DNA of 41,527 bases from an uncultured Clostridia bacterium (GCA_944390955.1 CALXRY010000198.1:1-41527); one strand, 5' to 3'; positions 17,857 to 26,703 are shown, numbered from the stretch's first letter. Notes: a model not told the origin generated them from the letters alone. Numbers and translations are program-made.

Positions 17857-18894
17857 TTACTCTTCATTCAACTGCTCGCGGATGTATTCAAGTGCAGCTA
17901 TTTTGGCAATGACGGCTTCCGTTCCCAGGAGCTCTGTGTTGTTCGAGTTAAACTCCGTCAGAGTATTGCGTTTTTCGTCGCCGTCTTTGAAATACTTATC
18001 GTAATTCAAATCGCGTTCGTCCGCGGGCACTCTGTAGAAACTACCCATATCGATCGCATTTGCACATTCTTCGTTTGTGAGCAGTGTTTCATACATTTTC
18101 TCGCCGTGGCGGATACCGATCACCTTGATCTTGCTTTTGTCCTCCTTGTCAAATAGCGCTTTAACGGCCTTTGCAAGCACCTCAATGGTGCAGGCAGGCG
18201 CCTTCTGAACCATTATATCGCCGCTCTCGGCATTTTCAAAGGCATACAGTACCAAATCCACAGCTTCCTCAAGCGACATGATAAACCGAGTCATAGACGG
18301 ATCTGTTACTGTGATAGGCTCGCCTTTTTTTATTTGCTCGATCCAAAGCGGGATGACAGAGCCGCGTGAGCACATTACGTTGCCATAACGCGTGCAGCAT
18401 ATGCTTGTTTTATCGGGAGATACCGTTCTTGATTTTGCAACCACCACCTTTTCCATCATGGCCTTTGAGGTGCCCATGGCATTAACGGGATAGGCTGCCT
18501 TGTCGGTAGAAAGGCATATTACCTTTTTAACTCCGCATTCAATGGCGGCGGTCAGGACATTTTCCGTTCCAAGAACGTTAGTCTTTACGGCCTCAATAGG
18601 GAAAAATTCACATGAGGGCACCTGCTTGAGCGCCGCCGCGTGGAATATGTAATCAACCCCATGCATTGCGTTTTTGACGCTCTGAAGATCACGGACATCG
18701 CCTATATAGAATTTGATCTTATCAGACTGCTCCGGATATTTCGTCTGATATAAATGGCGCATATCATCCTGCTTTTTCTCATCGCGTGAGAAAATACGTA
18801 TTTCCCCTATATCGGTATCAAGGAACCGCTCAAGTATCGCATTGCCGAATGAGCCTGTGCCTCCTGTGATCAATAAAGTTTTATGTTTAAACAT
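17857..18894 (-). CDS. capE: UDP-GlcNAc 4,6-dehydratase/5-epimerase, CapE-like
   Basis: The 345-residue extended SDR has the NAD(P)-binding motif GGTGSFG at residues 11-17. Its active-site segment NAMGTSKAMMEK has methionine where most SDRs have tyrosine, as in CapE/FnlA. YGNVMCSRGSVIPLW and VTDPSMTRFIMS are further CapE/FlaA1-family blocks. CapE removes water from UDP-GlcNAc and inverts C5, starting the UDP-N-acetyl-L-fucosamine route. The partners capF and capG are at the end of the operon, split from capE by four genes. Length equals the family norm. The chosen start follows GAGGAGAATCC. Confidence 0.9.
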   Translation of the reverse strand: MFKHKTLLITGGTGSFGNAILERFLDTDIGEIRIFSRDEKKQDDMRHLYQTKYPEQSDKIKFYIGDVRDLQSVKNAMHGVDYIFHAAALKQVPSCEFFPIEAVKTNVLGTENVLTAAIECGVKKVICLSTDKAAYPVNAMGTSKAMMEKVVVAKSRTVSPDKTSICCTRYGNVMCSRGSVIPLWIEQIKKGEPITVTDPSMTRFIMSLEEAVDLVLYAFENAESGDIMVQKAPACTIEVLAKAVKALFDKEDKSKIKVIGIRHGEKMYETLLTNEECANAIDMGSFYRVPADERDLNYDKYFKDGDEKRNTLTEFNSNNTELLGTEAVIAKIAALEYIREQLNEE

Positions 18895-18950
18895 TTTGGA
18901 TTCTCCTCTGCTTTATATGCTTTTATATTTTGCAGTCATTTTTGCATTGT

Positions 18951-18968
18951 GGGATAAATGATTATCCC
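18951..18968. other. Perfect 7-4-7 hairpin between two operon genes
   Basis: GGGATAA-ATGA-TTATCCC lies in the 82-base gap between a glycosyltransferase gene and capE. The gap is longer than most in this operon. On the transcribed strand there is no T-run after the hairpin, so a terminator is unlikely. An RNA-processing or mRNA-stability element separating the inner transferases from the capE part is possible. Confidence 0.4.
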
Positions 18969-18976
18969 GAACACGG

Positions 18977-20044
18977 TCATCTCATACAAGACTTATAAAT
19001 CTCCGTATACTTGTCCGTGACTGCCTCGATGGAATAATTTTTCCTGCAGTATTCATAATTAAAATCCAACCATTCCTGTTTAAATTGTATGGCCTCATCG
19101 ATGCATTCCGCAATAGATTTATACTTAAGAGTAATTACTTTTCCACCTGCTTTTTTTATATCCAATATTACTCCGACATCATTGCATATTACGGGCAGCT
19201 TTGCCGCCATGGCTTCAATAAATGCAATCCCAAAGCCTTCATATACAGATGGGAGCAGGAATACATCTGCCTTGCTGTAATATTCTTCGGTGTTGACAAC
19301 CGATCCAAAGAATTTTACTCTATCAGAAACTTCGGGCCTCAGCCTTGACTTTACGGCAGCAACATATTTTTCATCTTGAGTATCATCTCCGACAATATAC
19401 CATTCTGCGGATTTATTGATTTTCAAATACTCGCATACTGAGTCCGCTGTCTCCAAATAGCCTTTAGCAGAAATGACTCTGCCGACGCTAAGAATAACAA
19501 ATTTGTTTTTTCTGTTGTTTTGAATTTTCACGTATTGTTTAAAATCTATCCCATCATCTATTACATGCACTTTTTTCTTTATGCCGAGTGTATTACGTGC
19601 ATATTCTTCGGCCTGCTTGGAAACGGCAGTATATTCTGTTGTTAATACAGAAAGCATTTTTTCTATTTTTGCATTATAACCGCTTGTGCTGTGCACAGTT
19701 ACGACTGTCTTTATTTTCGGAAGCAGTAGTTTTGTTAATCTTCCGTAAAAATCGGGAGACTGTCCGTTGGTGTGCAAAATATCTATTTTATATTTCTGTA
19801 TTATTTTTTTTATCGATATAACAGAGCTTAGCCTGCCCTTGCCGACAGGCTTGTTCACAGAGACTGTTTCGTATCCGCAGTCTGTTAATTTTTTTTGTAT
19901 TTGCAGCTCCAGAGCCGTTTCAGCCTTTTTCATGCTTATCAGTGTAAACGGTATTGCTCTGCTGTATAACACACCGGCTACATCATACATGAGCTTTTCC
20001 GCTCCGCCAAGATTAAAGCTGTTTATCAATATTCCTATTTTCAT
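18977..20044 (-). CDS. Glycosyltransferase, GT4 family
   Basis: This 355-residue GT-B enzyme starts IGILINSFNLGGAEKLMYDV, the donor-domain glycine-rich loop of GT4 retaining transferases. Later blocks are ILHTNGQSPDFYGRL near 94-108, VVTVHSTSGYN, VIDDGIDFKQY, VILSVGRVISAKGYLET and the C-terminal PSVYEGFGIAFIEAMAAKLPVI, with the nucleotide-binding E-x7-E. It should transfer a hexose or amino sugar onto the lipid-linked repeat unit at the cytoplasmic face of the membrane. Acceptor and donor cannot be read from sequence. It follows the polymerase gene by 20 bases. The codon and base use are AT-rich, like the other transferase genes here. Confidence 0.85.
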   Translation of the reverse strand: MKIGILINSFNLGGAEKLMYDVAGVLYSRAIPFTLISMKKAETALELQIQKKLTDCGYETVSVNKPVGKGRLSSVISIKKIIQKYKIDILHTNGQSPDFYGRLTKLLLPKIKTVVTVHSTSGYNAKIEKMLSVLTTEYTAVSKQAEEYARNTLGIKKKVHVIDDGIDFKQYVKIQNNRKNKFVILSVGRVISAKGYLETADSVCEYLKINKSAEWYIVGDDTQDEKYVAAVKSRLRPEVSDRVKFFGSVVNTEEYYSKADVFLLPSVYEGFGIAFIEAMAAKLPVICNDVGVILDIKKAGGKVITLKYKSIAECIDEAIQFKQEWLDFNYEYCRKNYSIEAVTDKYTEIYKSCMR

Positions 20045-20064
20045 TTTGTATGTCTGCTCTTTCC

Positions 20065-21321
20065 TTATTCATGTTCTATATGATATACCTTTTCTGCCGC
20101 TAGCGCAAATCCAAAGATCAGCCATATAAAATGCAGTGTAACTATTGTGGGAGGGATTATACCGGCTGCCGCAAATATTAACAGTGAAACAAGTATTGCG
20201 GCCGATTCAACATAATATTTTCTCAGTCTGAACTGCGATTTGATGACGAGGAAATAGAGCCTCAAAAACATTATTGTTCCCGGTATTCCGTTTGTCACCA
20301 GCATTTCTATCCAGAAATTATGTATTGCTAAAGTTCGGCTTGCTCCGTATGCGTTTTCGATAACTCTTTCGGCAGTACGAAATCCCGTACCGAGAAACAG
20401 CGAGTCTGGCATGACGGATATCCCTTGCCTCATCAATTCCCATCTTCCTTCATCGGCTTCCGTGTCTCCGACTATTCCCTCCAACAGTCCGGAACTTTCA
20501 AGCTGATCCCATATAAAATCATAAAACACATAATATAGACATATAGCAAGCACAGCAAGTAAAATCATGCCAAACATTTTTTTTGATAATTTCGAAGCGA
20601 TAAACATAGGTGACAGTATTGTTGAAAATACAATAAATGTTATCGCTCCTCGTGAACCTGTCGCAAATGCGACATATATTGCGATCATACACCATATCGC
20701 ATATTTTATTTTGGAAAACTTTACGCCTTCACGGAGGAACACGAGTCCGTATCCGGCTCCGATCAGCATGGCAACGCCTATGTTGTTCGGATTAAACAAA
20801 AAACCTGTCGGGTACTTGCTCAATTCAGTAATTGCCCATTCGGAGCGCGGCATTGAATAAATATAATTATTTGATATTAAATGCTCACCCGTGAGGTATT
20901 CATATATTGCTACGACCATGGTCATAAAAATGCCGAGCATATATATTTTTATGTAATTATCGAGATCTTTTCTGCTGTCTGTATAATAATATATAAAATA
21001 TATCAATGCTATGTTTATAACAAATGTGATCTGTCCGTCTACCCACATAGATATATCAGGTGTAAAAATTACTGTGATCATATCAAACAAAACAAATGAT
21101 ATGAGAATATTTTTGTATTTTTGCATAACCTTCAAATGCGGTGTCTCTTTTTTATGCCTATTCTCATAAATTATGTGTATTACAGCAAACAGTATAAACA
21201 CCAGTCTAAAAAGGTATATAGATGTTCCGCCGGCACTGAATATCTGAAATGACGATCCGAAAAAAGTTGAAAATATCAATATCATCAAACAAATACTCAT
21301 GCGTTTTTTTGATCTGCTCAT
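20065..21321 (-). CDS. wzy: Wzy-type polysaccharide polymerase (O-antigen ligase domain)
   Basis: The 418-residue membrane protein has about ten to twelve hydrophobic helices and a large extracytoplasmic loop around residues 280-340. Segments such as YPTGFLFNPNNIGVAMLIG, ATGSRGAI and GTGFRTAE (the R-G and G-T-G blocks of the O-antigen ligase/Wzy fold) support polymerase function. It should join flipped repeat units on the outer face of the membrane, working with the Wzx flippase. It is among the most AT-rich genes in the window, as is common for polymerases. It overlaps neither neighbour, but the gap to the GT2 gene is only 2 bases. Ligase activity cannot be excluded on sequence. Confidence 0.8.
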   Translation of the reverse strand: MSRSKKRMSICLMILIFSTFFGSSFQIFSAGGTSIYLFRLVFILFAVIHIIYENRHKKETPHLKVMQKYKNILISFVLFDMITVIFTPDISMWVDGQITFVINIALIYFIYYYTDSRKDLDNYIKIYMLGIFMTMVVAIYEYLTGEHLISNNYIYSMPRSEWAITELSKYPTGFLFNPNNIGVAMLIGAGYGLVFLREGVKFSKIKYAIWCMIAIYVAFATGSRGAITFIVFSTILSPMFIASKLSKKMFGMILLAVLAICLYYVFYDFIWDQLESSGLLEGIVGDTEADEGRWELMRQGISVMPDSLFLGTGFRTAERVIENAYGASRTLAIHNFWIEMLVTNGIPGTIMFLRLYFLVIKSQFRLRKYYVESAAILVSLLIFAAAGIIPPTIVTLHFIWLIFGFALAAEKVYHIEHE

Positions 21322-21323
21322 AT

Positions 21324-22208
21324 TTATTTGCTCCTGTATTTATATCTTATACCGCTAAAAAACGCGGGGAATAACATTATAATAGTTCGTATTATCCCTA
21401 TATTATCAAAAACCTCTTTCAGATTGCCCGCGCGTTTACTAAAATAAACATAGCCGCTCAGCAGCTTAAATTTATTGTACGGTGTCGTTGCTTTTTTGTA
21501 ATCATGATAGCGAGCCAATGCAGCGCCCTTCGGATTCAGTAATTCAAGCTTTGTTGCATTTTTGCTCAGACCGCCTTTTAAATAGTCGCATATATAAATT
21601 ATTTTATTTATCACGATCAGTTTATAGCTTTTGTCAATTTCATCATACGCGATATGTTCTCTTAAAAAGTTCTCACCCTCAAAAACGGGAAACGGATATC
21701 TCGCTATTACATTTGTTCTGAATATAAGCGCCGTATCTCCCTTTTTTTCAAGTTCATATAACTGCGATAAGCCGGCCGTGTTTATTCCGTTGGGAAATTC
21801 TCTGCCTAGGATATGGCCGTGTATATTGCCCCTGTTTGCTACGAATCCGGAAATATCAGACAAATCTGTGTTTTTATATTGTGACCAATATGCTTCTATG
21901 GTCGATACCGCATCATCCGTCAAAAAATCATCTGAATCCACACAAAAAAATAATTCTGTATCACATTCTTTGACAGCCCTGTTATGCGCAGCATGTTTTC
22001 CGCTGTTTTGTTGTGTAATATATTTTATTTGAATTTTATTTTCGTTTATCATATTACGAATTATTTCATCTGTATTGTCTGAAGATCCGTCATTAATAAC
22101 GAGCCAAATAAAATTATGCGATGTTTGCCGTATTAAGCTGTCATATAATGTTTGAAGCGTATACGCTCTGTTATACGTAGGTGTAAATATGGTTAATAGT
22201 TTGCGCAT
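21324..22208 (-). CDS. Glycosyltransferase, GT2 family
   Basis: This 294-residue GT-A enzyme starts LTIFTPTYNRAYTLQTLYDSL and continues with WLVINDGSSDNTDE, the nucleotide-binding region of family 2. The metal-binding DxD-type site is in FFCVDSDDFL, near residues 90-99. It should invert the linkage when it adds a sugar to the lipid-linked oligosaccharide in the cytoplasm. Specificity is not readable. It shares a 1-base TAATG overlap with the preceding GT4 gene, so the pair is translationally coupled. The polymerase gene follows after 2 bases. Length is typical for this class. Confidence 0.9.
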   Translation of the reverse strand: MRKLLTIFTPTYNRAYTLQTLYDSLIRQTSHNFIWLVINDGSSDNTDEIIRNMINENKIQIKYITQQNSGKHAAHNRAVKECDTELFFCVDSDDFLTDDAVSTIEAYWSQYKNTDLSDISGFVANRGNIHGHILGREFPNGINTAGLSQLYELEKKGDTALIFRTNVIARYPFPVFEGENFLREHIAYDEIDKSYKLIVINKIIYICDYLKGGLSKNATKLELLNPKGAALARYHDYKKATTPYNKFKLLSGYVYFSKRAGNLKEVFDNIGIIRTIIMLFPAFFSGIRYKYRSK

Positions 22209-23257
22209 TAAAGATTTTCCTCATATATTTGCTGCATATTGTCAAGGACCGTATCTATAAGATAATGTTCTTTCACCTTTGCTCTGTTAAAACAAGACAT
22301 TTGTCTGCGCCTGTCAACATTATAAATCAAACTCTTCAATGCCGATTCAATCGCATCGTCATCATCAACGGGCACATAGACCGCGCCTTTATCTTCGAGG
22401 ATATCCTCTATGGCTCCGACTTTTGTGGTGATAAACGGAAGCCCGTATGCCATGGCCTCAACGACCACCAACGGAAAACCTTCTGTATGAGTTGGAAAAA
22501 GCATAATGTCCGCCTGCCGATATTCTGCATCTACACCTTTTCTGTCGAGTTCGCCCGTCAGTACAACGTTTTTTGTTCTCGGCATTTCGGCGATCTCTTT
22601 AAATACGTGTCCAACAAGCCTGAACTCAATATCAGGGAATTTTTTTGCGGTGCGGATAATATTGTCACACCCTTTTGTATGCAGAAGATGCCCGACATAT
22701 AATACGCGTTTGATCTCAGGCGCTGTTGCTTTTTCGTTTTTTAAAACTGCGTTATAGCTGTCATCGATAAAATTGGGCACCGTCAAGGTTTTGATTGAGC
22801 AATTATCCTCGACAAAACGTGCCGAAGCACTGTTCAGAGTTATGCATTTTTTGCTTACGGCAAGCATCCTTCTAAAATACTTTTTTTGTATCTCTGAGTG
22901 CAAAGCATAATTCAGATTGCAGTGACAGTGCAGTATGATCTTTTTGTTGAATATATGTATCATCCGCATGAGATAATAATCCCTTATCAGACCGCTGCCC
23001 GAGCATGATGTATTGAAATGCACAATATCATATTGTTTGGTCATTAGGAGTTTTAAGGTTTTTGCCAATATCAGAAGAGATCGTTTGATCTCTTCCGACA
23101 TATGACGTTCGCTATATTTCAGGGATCTTTTGCCGATAACTCCCGTATTCACAACATCTATAGCATTATATCTTTTCATATAACCGATATATTGTTTTGT
23201 CCACATCGCCATACCTCCTGCCGGAGGCGGCAACGGAGACAATAATAAAATTCTCAT
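22208..23257 (-). CDS. Glycosyltransferase, GT4 family
   Basis: This 349-residue GT-B enzyme opens LLLSPLPPPAGGMAMWTKQYI, a GT4-type glycine-rich loop with G-G-M/A. The C-terminal half has VLYVGHLLHTKGCDNIIRTA, FRLVGH and the donor-binding block FPTHTEGFPLVVVEAMAYGLPFI. It should add one sugar of the repeat unit at the inner membrane face. Its ATG overlaps the stop of the WbuB-like gene by 4 bases, so it is translated in a coupled fashion. The donor sugar cannot be assigned from sequence. It differs clearly from the other GT4 gene of the operon at 18977, so they are not recent duplicates. Confidence 0.85.
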   Translation of the reverse strand: MRILLLSPLPPPAGGMAMWTKQYIGYMKRYNAIDVVNTGVIGKRSLKYSERHMSEEIKRSLLILAKTLKLLMTKQYDIVHFNTSCSGSGLIRDYYLMRMIHIFNKKIILHCHCNLNYALHSEIQKKYFRRMLAVSKKCITLNSASARFVEDNCSIKTLTVPNFIDDSYNAVLKNEKATAPEIKRVLYVGHLLHTKGCDNIIRTAKKFPDIEFRLVGHVFKEIAEMPRTKNVVLTGELDRKGVDAEYRQADIMLFPTHTEGFPLVVVEAMAYGLPFITTKVGAIEDILEDKGAVYVPVDDDDAIESALKSLIYNVDRRRQMSCFNRAKVKEHYLIDTVLDNMQQIYEENL

Positions 23258-24453
23258 TCAAGATGCTCCATTATAATTTTATATGTATTCTGCACCGTAT
23301 AGTTTTCCATCAAATATTCATGTGCTTTTTTTCCCATGGAGATGATGTTTTCCCCGAGAACCCTTTCTGCTGTCAATGTAAAGCTGTCGACATTCCCCGC
23401 TTTACACCACCAGCCAAACTGTCCTTCGGTAATTACCTTGCCAACGTCGGTATTTTCGTCGGTGCAGGCCAATACCGGCATGCTGCTTTGCATATACGAC
23501 AGCAGCCGTGACGGAAAATTCGGTATGGTGAACCGCTTGTCCAAAAATATCATACCGACATCACACGATGTAATAAAATCCTCGTATTCCTGCTTCGGCA
23601 GACCGTTTATTAAAAGAACATTTTCAGGGTGCTCCTCGTCTATATACCTTTTCAGTTTCGGATACTCCGTGCCAGTCCCACAAATGACAAAAAACCGATC
23701 CGGTTTGTTTGCATTTGCCCTCAGACACTCAATTACAAACGATATCCCCTGCGGCTTTCCCAGATTCCCGCCGTATACAAAAACAGTTGTATTTAATGGA
23801 ATATTGTATTTTGCCCTCAGCTCTGTTTTTCTGTGCTCATCATGCTTTATATCAACAGGCTCGATGCTGTTCGGCGATACATGTACGATATTTTTATCGA
23901 CAGACGGATTGTGTGCTAAAACATAATTCACGTTGGCCTGCGACATGCAGCCGATATAATCCGACTGACTGTAGAGTTGTTTCTCTTTGTGTCTGAAATA
24001 TTTACACAATATGCCGTCTTTGGAGAACATGCCTAAATCAACGGCGTTTTGTGGGAATATATCCTTGAGCAAAAGATATGTCTTGGCTCCGTCCCGCCTT
24101 TTTATATAATATATAACATTCGCAAATGTTATGGGAGGAGTGGAGTATAACACCAAATCAAATTTTACATTGCCGTAATATTTTTTTATTGCATTTAAAA
24201 ACAGCATCTCTATAGTCAGCGTGCCTATTCCTTTTTCAATTACATTCGTCTTTTGCATGTTTACCGTTCTTACCCGCAGAACGCAGTATCCGTCAAAGTT
24301 TTTGACGCTTGTTGTTTCATGCATCCTGCGTTCGGCCGGAGCTGTGATATATACATTATGACCTTCCTGTACAAACTTTCTTAACAGGTCTGTATATATC
24401 CCATGCTTATCCAAATCAAATATTCCTGACAATGTCAAAAACAAAATATTCAT
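23254..24453 (-). CDS. wbuB: WbuB-like glycosyltransferase, predicted L-FucNAc transferase
   Basis: The 399-residue GT4 enzyme starts ILFLTLSGIFDLDKHGIYTDLLRKF and has the WcaI/WbuB block LLLKDIFPQNAVDLGMF near residue 130, followed by YIGCMSQANVNY. The C-terminal donor site is FVYGGNLGKPQGISF and then SRLLSYMQSSMPVLAC. WbuB is a known L-fucosamine transferase type, and the same operon makes UDP-L-FucNAc, so that donor is favoured. I chose ATG 24453, which has GGTGA nearby; the TTG at 24471 is weaker. It is separated from the acp gene by a gap of about 120 bases with a hairpin, and overlaps the next gene by 4 bases. Confidence 0.8.
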   Translation of the reverse strand: MNILFLTLSGIFDLDKHGIYTDLLRKFVQEGHNVYITAPAERRMHETTSVKNFDGYCVLRVRTVNMQKTNVIEKGIGTLTIEMLFLNAIKKYYGNVKFDLVLYSTPPITFANVIYYIKRRDGAKTYLLLKDIFPQNAVDLGMFSKDGILCKYFRHKEKQLYSQSDYIGCMSQANVNYVLAHNPSVDKNIVHVSPNSIEPVDIKHDEHRKTELRAKYNIPLNTTVFVYGGNLGKPQGISFVIECLRANANKPDRFFVICGTGTEYPKLKRYIDEEHPENVLLINGLPKQEYEDFITSCDVGMIFLDKRFTIPNFPSRLLSYMQSSMPVLACTDENTDVGKVITEGQFGWWCKAGNVDSFTLTAERVLGENIISMGKKAHEYLMENYTVQNTYKIIMEHLE

Positions 24454-24544
24454 ATTTATTTTGTCACCCAATTTTATTATACTTTATTCGGCATATGCCA
24501 TGTAATTTATCAAACACTGCATTATCAGCACCCGTGCAACACAA

Positions 24545-24570
24545 ATCCGGCATATAAAATCTGCCGGGAT
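24545..24570 (-). other. Intercistronic hairpin after the acyl carrier protein gene
   Basis: ATCCGGCA (24545-24552) pairs with TGCCGGGAT (24562-24570) with one bulged base, around a 9-base AT loop. It lies just downstream of the acyl carrier protein gene in the largest gap of the inner operon. Only a weak T-rich stretch follows on the transcribed strand. It might give partial termination so that the upstream genes are made in excess, or it might protect the mRNA end. Confidence 0.4.
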
Positions 24571-24572
24571 GC

Positions 24573-24791
24573 TTATTCCATTTTATTGAGAATATCATTT
24601 ACCGTAACAAACTCTTTAATATCTGTGCTTGTTATCTTTTTCCCGAATTCATCGTCAAACATAACTATCACAGACAGCTTGGTCATAGAATCCCAGCAAT
24701 CCAGATCGGCTAACGCTGTATCTGCCTGAAGCTCACTTTCCTCAATATCCATAGTTTCCGCCAATAATTCGATTTTTTCTTCAATAGTCAT
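24573..24791 (-). CDS. Dedicated acyl carrier protein
   Basis: This 72-residue acidic helical protein has the phosphopantetheine attachment motif in LDCWDSMTKLS, with the modified serine at residue 35 (D-S-M). Length and helices fit the acyl carrier protein family. It is not the housekeeping AcpP type (DSLD motif) but a specialised version, as found in secondary and polysaccharide pathways. It sits directly after the FabG-like reductase gene and close to the FabH-like gene, so the three should build a short acyl chain on this carrier. AAGGAG precedes the start. It could alternatively be an aminoacyl-type carrier protein, since an ATP-grasp gene is nearby. Confidence 0.9.
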   Translation of the reverse strand: MTIEEKIELLAETMDIEESELQADTALADLDCWDSMTKLSVIVMFDDEFGKKITSTDIKEFVTVNDILNKME

Positions 24792-24844
24792 TTTTTTATC
24801 TCCTTATACATATAATATTTTTTTCGCATAATCTGCCGATTATC

Positions 24845-25606
24845 TTAGCTTGACAGCCTGCCGCCGTCAAGCACTATGTTTGATCCGGTTATAAATTTAG
24901 CAGCATCGCTGAGAAGGTATGCTATCATATTTGAAACATCAATAGGTTCTCCCAATCCCATATACTGCCGCGACATAATGATCTTTGCATCTTCACTGTC
25001 TCCACTGTTATCCAAAAACTCCTGATAAATATCAGTATTTATCAATGCTGGATTGACTGTATTCACTCTTATTTTATTTCGATGCAGCTCTTTTGCCAAA
25101 CACCTCACTGTAGCATCCATAGCTGCCTTTGAAGCGCTGTAGGCTGTTTTTGTCTGATTACCCTGCTGAGAGGCTATTGATGAGATCCCTACTATGCTTA
25201 AACCACTGTTATAACAATTTCTTTTGGTGATCGACCGTATTATTTCAACAAAAGAGAAATAATTAACGTCCATTACCGCTTTAAGGACATTCGGCTTAAG
25301 CAGCTTCAGAGGTCTGGTGCTGCCTATACCGGCACTGTGCACAAATCCATCCAAGGCTCCGCATTCGGATACGATCTGCTTTATAAAGTGCTCTATTTGC
25401 TCCACATTGCTCAAGTCAAATACATAATATTTATGTCCGCTGCCTTCAAGCGTCTTTTCAACTTCTATCAGCTTTTCCTCACGTCTGGCGGCCATCACGA
25501 TCTTTGCGCCAAGCTTTGAGCATAATCTTGCCGTTTCAGCTCCCATCCCGGAAGATGCACCGGTGATTAAAATTTTTTTGTCTGTTAAATCTACCATATT
25601 AAACAT
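24845..25606 (-). CDS. SDR-family oxidoreductase, FabG-like
   Basis: The 253-residue classical SDR has TGASSGMG at 15-22 for nucleotide binding, the N-A-G-equivalent SAGIG near 91-95, an active-site serine near 142-143, Y156 and K160 (TAYSASKAAMDA). The C-terminal SDAAKFITGSNIVLDGG is typical of FabG-like reductases. A FabG-like enzyme would reduce a 3-ketoacyl-ACP to the 3-hydroxyacyl form. The gene's start overlaps the ketosynthase stop by one base (TAATG), with GGAGGA just upstream, so the two are translationally coupled. Sugar reductase function is the alternative, but the ACP and ketosynthase neighbours argue for acyl-ACP reduction. Confidence 0.85.
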   Translation of the reverse strand: MFNMVDLTDKKILITGASSGMGAETARLCSKLGAKIVMAARREEKLIEVEKTLEGSGHKYYVFDLSNVEQIEHFIKQIVSECGALDGFVHSAGIGSTRPLKLLKPNVLKAVMDVNYFSFVEIIRSITKRNCYNSGLSIVGISSIASQQGNQTKTAYSASKAAMDATVRCLAKELHRNKIRVNTVNPALINTDIYQEFLDNSGDSEDAKIIMSRQYMGLGEPIDVSNMIAYLLSDAAKFITGSNIVLDGGRLSS

Positions 25607-26703
25607 TACATATCCTCCGGTGAATTTATTATACCTTCGGCAAAATAATCATCCGTTTCAATTATTGGGTATATATCTTTTTTATTGATCTTTGCCGACA
25701 AAACGCCCCATGACAATCCCACACCGAAGCCGCACATAAGGATATTCATTTCCTTATCCTCGTCATCGCTTCCGTAAACATCGCATAATGTCAGCGGTAT
25801 GGCGGGCGCGGATGTATTCCCGTATCTGTCAAGGCATAACGGCATTTTATCTGTATCCGCTTTAAGCTTTTTCGCAAGTTGCTTATGTATAAACTGATTT
25901 GCCTGATGAAATGCCAAGCAATCGTAATCTTCAACTGTCGTTCCGTTGTGTTTCATAAATTGTTTTATTGCTTTCGGAACATCTGATATTGTAAAGCTGA
26001 ACACATCTACGCCGTTCATATTGGTATTATATAAAGTTCGTTTATTCCCGTCAGCCCAAATCATCGGCTCGGTCGAAGCATACATATTTCTGAACCCGCC
26101 GGCAGGTGCGATTATTGCTTTATATCCGTTTCCGTCAGAACGAAGCAGTCCGTTTATCTCGCATTCGTCTTCGGTCTTTTCGAGCAATGCCGCGGCACCG
26201 CCGTCGCCGAACAGCATGGCCGACGACCTGTCTTCCGGATTCACCATTTTAGTCATCGTTTCACCTACAATGACCAACGCTTTATCTATATCGGAGCACT
26301 GCATCAGCGCCGCCGCAGACTGAACACAATATACAAAGGCCGAACATCCGAGAGCTATATCGAATGCGGCGCACTCCTTGCTAAGCCCCAATCTTTTATG
26401 CAAAACGCAAGCAGTTGCCGGACGCCTGTAGTCAGTGGAATGAGCCCCGAATATCAATGCGCCGATTTCGCTTCTGTCAATATTTTTTTTATTAATGATC
26501 TCTTCTGCTGCTGCGCAACCTAAGTCCGATGCGGTTTGATTTTCATGAGCGGCTCTATGCTCTGCCACTCCTGTTGTACTTATAAATTTTTCAACCGCTT
26601 CAACGCCGAACGTCTCGGCATAATCCATGCTCTTTATTACATGTGTCGGTACAGCGCACGCCATCGCGGTTATTTTTATATTTTTGAATTTAAAAAACGG
26701 CAT
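25606..26703 (-). CDS. 3-oxoacyl-ACP synthase III-like (FabH-type) ketosynthase
   Basis: This 365-residue thiolase-fold enzyme has the full FabH catalytic triad: Cys120 in AFDIALGCSAFVYC, His266 in FHQAN and Asn296 in YGNTSAPAIPL. It is somewhat longer than housekeeping FabH (about 320), with an extra C-terminal segment. FabH-type enzymes condense an acyl-CoA with malonyl-ACP. Here the substrate ACP is probably the one encoded two genes downstream. The start follows AGGAGG at good spacing, 15 bases after the ATP-grasp gene. Embedded in a glycan operon, it should feed a special acyl group rather than membrane lipids. Other starter units are possible. Confidence 0.9.
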   Translation of the reverse strand: MPFFKFKNIKITAMACAVPTHVIKSMDYAETFGVEAVEKFISTTGVAEHRAAHENQTASDLGCAAAEEIINKKNIDRSEIGALIFGAHSTDYRRPATACVLHKRLGLSKECAAFDIALGCSAFVYCVQSAAALMQCSDIDKALVIVGETMTKMVNPEDRSSAMLFGDGGAAALLEKTEDECEINGLLRSDGNGYKAIIAPAGGFRNMYASTEPMIWADGNKRTLYNTNMNGVDVFSFTISDVPKAIKQFMKHNGTTVEDYDCLAFHQANQFIHKQLAKKLKADTDKMPLCLDRYGNTSAPAIPLTLCDVYGSDDEDKEMNILMCGFGVGLSWGVLSAKINKKDIYPIIETDDYFAEGIINSPEDM

